64,000 bases of DNA. Origin: Nephromyces sp. MM_2019 (lineage: Eukaryota; Apicomplexa; Aconoidasida; Nephromycida). Location of the stretch: NCBI GenBank assembly GCA_015657535.1, contig JADHZB010001395.1, forward strand, positions 1-64,000. The letters are read 5' to 3'. Position numbers and translations under genes: made by a program. Within the stretch, counting starts at the first letter, position 1, and each line of letters begins with the position of its first letter. The notes below the pieces were generated by a model that was not told where the DNA came from, searched no databases, and saw only the letters and a program-made list of their open reading frames with translations. Below are positions 60,001 through 64,000 of this stretch, in pieces.

Positions 60001-63000
60001 GAAGATAGTTGATTAGATCGTATATCATTGTGGCTAACAAAGCTACCATAGAAGATTCGCTGCTTGCTATGAAATAATGCAATTTGATGTGCTTTCTCAA
60101 AATGAATTAGAGGTTTTAAGCTCAGAAATCGCCATAAATTCCATATTCCAACACAAAGAAAGCACTTATAAAGGGATAACCACAAGAAAAAGATTCCAAG
60201 AAATATAAGCAAAGGAAAAAGCTACGACGGAGGTGCTTCCAAGCATAGCTACTCTTTACAAAGCCAACACACACGCACAGATCACTAAAAAATAAAAAGA
60301 AAAAAATCCAAAACCTCCTTCTAAACACTGAATGAACTTTAACTGCATATGAAATCTCAGCAAAGTAATCGTACCAGAAGCATATGAGGCAAACAGAGTT
60401 TGGAAAAGTGTAAGAAACACAAAAAGATCTGAAACAAAGGCGTGAAGATTGTTAAGCATACAACACAAAATGGAAGATGATCCTAATAAAAACATGCCTT
60501 GTGCATGCTTTTTTCTGTGTGTGCTTTTTCTGTGCACATCTCTATGGGTGCTTTTCCTTTTTCTTATGTGTGTGTTTCCTTTTTTTGTGTGCTTTTCCTC
60601 TATCATGTGTGTGCTCCAAATCAAAGGTCTTAAAGGAGCCAGAAACTTAGATTGCCATCCATACAACTCAATAAAAAGGACAGGAAGCAATTCTAACGAA
60701 GATAACTCATCAACACCCAAAATCTATTACTACAGATATATATCGGACGGTGATATCCCTCACAATGGCAAGCAAAGAAGCTGCAAAAAGAACACCTAAG
60801 CTATACAGTAAAACTGCACACAAGACAGTTTTTTCCTCATGACGATGGATCGAGTTTCTTAAGCCTTCAAATACAAAGAGGCTGACGAAGCTGAAAAAAT
60901 AATATGATATGATAAACGGAAGCAAAACTATAACGACTAACTACATGACAGATTTCCTTCTATTATTACATCATAATAGCAGCTGCCAAATAAGCTTTAC
61001 AAAGTAAAATCCTTCACTAATAAAACTGGATTAAACGCTTGCCACACACACACGCACTTTGGATTAAAAAAAACAGATTGAAGAGAGATAAAAACACCTA
61101 CTTGACACTATCGAATCCTTCTGAGCTTTATAGGAGGAAGCAGTATCGGTACTCGACGTGAGTTTCTGTGTACTACCAGTGTCTTGAAACTGATTATCCT
61201 ATACATTCGTAGCGAACACATAGACACACACGTACACACACATATATACACACGCAATGAAATAACAAACTAGAGCAATGAAGGCAGCTTAAGCGTTCAG
61301 GAAGAAGAGTGCTTAGGAAATGGATTTGAGCACTTGAAATACATAGTAGTGGAATAAGAGAAAAAATTAACACACAGCCTTCTCACTAGTGGTAGAAAGC
61401 CTCAACTTCCAAGATCGCCTTGGTACATTTTATTCCATCACACCAAGATACACACACACACAGCACTAAAACACATAAAGTAACGGGAAAACCGTTTAAG
61501 CCAAATAGCCAAGCTAATCAATTATACACACTTTTTACAGCCAAATTCAAGGGTTTAACACACATCAAGGCAAATTTTGCTATAAAAACAGTTTCAAACC
61601 TCCAAAAACAATGATATTTATAGCATTACATCTTTGTTTGCTTCATACCGAATTGCTGGATATAAGCTTATTTATCTCTTCACATCTAAGAAAAGCGTGA
61701 TATTCGTATTGTAAAGGCGACTTTCAAGGCCAAACAAAAAGAAAAATTAGAAAATCCAAATGCAGAGTGTGCTTCACTTACCCCCAAAAGGTCTCGAATG
61801 GCTTCCATATATCCCTTAGGGTCTATAGCCAGCCCTTCCTTAAACTTGAAACCCATATCCTCTAAGGCTTCTAGAAGACCCATGACATTCATCGATGCCA
61901 AACAGTAAACCTAAACAAAAGATTCTTCATCCACTTAAAAAAGTTGCTCTTTTTCTAACAAAAAAGCTTCTTAATCAAGCTGCAAGTCTTGCACGAAAAA
62001 ATCGCATAAAAACATTCATCAAATGCTTTGACACACTATCAAATCACTTGATAACTCACACACTATCAAACTCACTTTGACATAATATCAAATCACTTGA
62101 TAACTCACACACACAGAAGTTATATAGCAGCTCACCAGCTTGGAAAAAGCAATTCTTGAACCTTCAGAAAACTCCTTTACTAATCCCCAGTCTAAAATCA
62201 CAGGGACAGCAACTCCAGTCTTTTTATCAATGGCTACAAGGATGTTTCCAGGATGAGGATCTCCGTTCAAAAGCCCATGCATATGCAGAAGGTAAGCGAA
62301 AACGTCGCATAAACTATACATTAAAGCAGCCTTATCCACTCGGTATTTCTGCAGCAAAGAAAGCAACTCATAATGGGTATGTGAAGACTTCAAAAATATC
62401 AGCATAAAATTGAGTGGTAGGGCAACAAAAAGCGATAGGAAAGAGCTTCATTTATAGTGGAAAATTCGTGATAATGTGAGAGAGCGGGAAAAAACAAGTA
62501 ATTCACACACACTCAAAAAAGGCGTGCTATCTGAGACTACATGAAACACTATAAAGGCAATTTAGCGTCTCACACATGTGCCTGGGAAGTAGGAAGATCT
62601 CTCATATCTATCGAAGATTTCAGCTGAGTAACTAGGGTGAAGTTCAGGATAAGCACAGAAAGATAAGAATAGACGAGTATAGCCATCTCATCGCTATACC
62701 TCCACTACGGTTTGCAGCATACAGCCAATCATCGCTACTCTTTCAAAAAATTGCAATCTTCCCTTCGAATTGTGTATGTATATACACAAATATGCTATAA
62801 GGGATACATTCCGATGCCTTAAAAGACTCATCAAAGCACTTTGCTATGCTGCAATCTATTAAACCATTGGGGTTTCTGTGTATATTCTCAAGAGACTTTT
62901 ACAAAGGGCAGAAAAAGCAGAGATAATATGGAAAAACCTAGAAAAAAATGAAGCAAAAGCACAAAATGCTGAGATCAAAAAGAGCAAAAGACATAATCTT

Positions 63001-63457
63001 CATTGAGAATATCAGGTGCAGTAAAATTGATGAAAAAGAATGAAAAAATACGCAATTTTGACACAATTTATGCTCTATTTTCACATTGCAAAAATGATAT
63101 GCAACTGGTATAAACCATAAAAAATACTATATAGTTCAATAACCAAAAGCACATCATCACTCCTGAAAAAGTGCAATACCCACAGCTATTAAACATAAAA
63201 ATAGGCCAATTTCTGGAGGGAAATTCAAAGAAAAAGCGAACAAAAGGGGAACTCTGATAAATCGCAAAACATGTAGAAGATAATCATTATAAAGCATGTT
63301 TGTATCAATGAGTACTAACGACGAGCAGATTCGCAGCACATACCGTCAACTTCTTGATGTCATTGATCTTGAAGCCTTCAATGAAGTCCATCACCAATAC
63401 TTTGCTAGAACAAAGTAGAGGATAACACTTTGGAATGATTGCATCTATACCCGAAGC
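51074..63457 (-). CDS. ABC1 atypical kinase/beta-lactamase-like fusion protein (5' end outside window)
   Basis: Exons in order are 63457-63344, 62348-62136, 61910-61782, 61189-61102, 59945-59696, 59178-58991, 57597-57374, 56269-51737 and 51403-51074. Introns are GT-AG and phases agree, giving 2,023 codons. The kinase half shows VLVMDFIEGFKINDIKKL, LLNGDPHPGNILV (catalytic loop) and VILDWGLVKEF (metal-binding Asp, DWG instead of DFG); its N-lobe lies beyond the traceable exons. NPLMDWPKELIFFVRIATLL links to a class C-type beta-lactamase fold: SLFCVYCASKG, RQILSHRAGLH, GRYSYLAFGWL, then after a huge insertion CTAKGLVKFYGALADG and LGIGHGDLGGSIAL. The same domain order occurs in a plant ABC1K protein (At5g24810). 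The usual SxxK nucleophile reads CASK. A possible terminal exon 50904-50887 (TGA) is uncertain. An organelle role is inferred from the family. Confidence 0.88.
51917..56098 (-). other. Ser-rich insertion of about 1,390 residues inside the beta-lactamase-like domain
   Basis: Within the 4.5-kb exon, the conserved domain stops at DEVFLRIPN and resumes at IEMIATNPYIFDPLLYD. The intervening open frame is rich in Ser, Ala, Asp, Glu and Lys, has one acidic run (EEEEEGEDDDD) and no recognised domain. The frame stays open throughout, so it is probably translated. Confidence 0.8.
57878..57960. repeat. Imperfect TG-rich tract
   Basis: Interrupted GTGTGT/ATGT sequence inside the 1.4-kb intron of the ABC1K gene between exons 58991 and 57597. 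Similar short CA tracts occur at 61221-61255 and 61439-61462 in other introns of the gene. Confidence 0.7.
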
Positions 63458-64000
63458 CTAAAAAATTGCAGGAAAATTAGGCACAGAAGATGAACAGGGC
63501 AGATAATTACTCCTGCCGATTCTCTAAAAACCACACACAAATCCGCATATACTAAATAACTATAAAGCCCTATAATGAGCAGAAATTCATTACTGCAGCA
63601 ACGGCAAATTATCGCAATTCTGCAAAATCAGAAAATTAATGAGCTTCTTGCGCGTAGAGAATAAGAAAAAAAAGCTCGTAAAAGACGCGTAAACACACAC
63701 AAGTATCACAGCTTTGATTATCTTATAAAAATCAGCAATAAAACTCAAAGCAAAAAATCTTAGGATAATATCCTCCCTTAGATGAAGAAATATAAACGCA
63801 TAAGAAGAAAAGAAAAAATCAAGATTCTTGCATCTCCAGAAAACAAACATCAAATATTGGGTATCTTGTAAGATGTGCGTGTGTCACATATCCAGATCAG
63901 CACAATTGACTACAACTCAAGGGAAAAAACGCAGGTATTTACCCAAAAAAATGCAGCATGAGCACACACACGCATGTGTGCGACACACTGAGTCATCACA
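63458..64000. other. Intron sequence upstream of the first traceable ABC1K exon
   Basis: The exon at 63457 begins after a normal acceptor (caattttttag), so this stretch should be intron on the minus strand. No upstream kinase exon with the expected KxGQ or nucleotide-binding motifs was found before the right edge. Confidence 0.5.

Noticed and set aside
1..64000. tRNA, rRNA, snRNA, CRISPR or transposon structures
   Set aside because: I looked for T-loop sequences, known small RNA cores, regularly spaced repeats with unique spacers, and transposase or reverse-transcriptase motifs, and saw none. A covariance-model scan would be needed to exclude RNA genes.

Overview
This window is nuclear DNA from an intron-rich eukaryote. 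It is AT-rich, carries many CA/TG microsatellites and one 50-N assembly gap, and its genes are split by GT-AG introns of about 90 bp to 2.3 kb. There are no operons, Shine-Dalgarno sites, CRISPR arrays or recognisable tRNA/rRNA genes. TAG, TAA and TGA all look like normal stops. Several proteins have a signal-peptide-like or very long basic/Ser-rich N-terminal leader (TypA/BipA GTPase, Nudix hydrolase, DUF501 protein), and conserved domains are split by low-complexity insertions. Together these suggest a protist with an organelle of bacterial ancestry, perhaps a plastid-bearing alveolate or apicomplexan relative. That placement is inference and no species is named.

Layout: 253-1933 (-), the 5' part of a TypA/BipA translational GTPase with a long targeting-like leader; the gene runs off the left edge. 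1.9-8.5 kb, intergenic, with an 80-bp tandem repeat, a polypurine block and CA/TG tracts. 8521-13864 (+), complete five-exon casein kinase 2 beta; its third intron holds a TG tract, the N gap and a G-rich duplicated block. 13.96-15.55 kb, a possible unrecognised five-exon gene. 16979-19745 (+), four-exon Nudix hydrolase with a secretory leader. 20.9-23.3 kb, isolated coding-like fragments, two resembling isoleucyl-tRNA synthetase. 23627-26128 (+), two-exon DUF501 protein. 30762-32424 (+), four-exon Cks/Suc1 subunit. 34146-35255 (-), single-exon predicted type I membrane protein. 41221-48289 (+), nine-exon EMC2 (ER membrane complex TPR subunit). 48.4-49.1 kb, coding-like fragments with a PX-like core and an in-frame stop. 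51074-63457 (-), nine traceable exons of an ABC1 atypical kinase/beta-lactamase-like fusion, open at its 5' end.

The genes do not form one pathway. They cover cell-cycle and kinase regulation (CK2 beta, Cks), ER protein insertion (EMC2), organelle translation (TypA) and probable organelle or secretory functions (ABC1K/beta-lactamase, Nudix, DUF501). Exon joins were built by hand from reading frame, GT-AG sites and remembered family motifs. For CK2 beta, Nudix, Cks, DUF501, EMC2 and ABC1K all intron phases are consistent.

The most unusual items are the ABC1K/beta-lactamase protein (Cys at the expected nucleophile position and an insertion of about 1,390 residues inside the hydrolase domain), an intron-containing DUF501 gene with a secretory leader, and the unexplained 13.96-15.55 kb exon chain.
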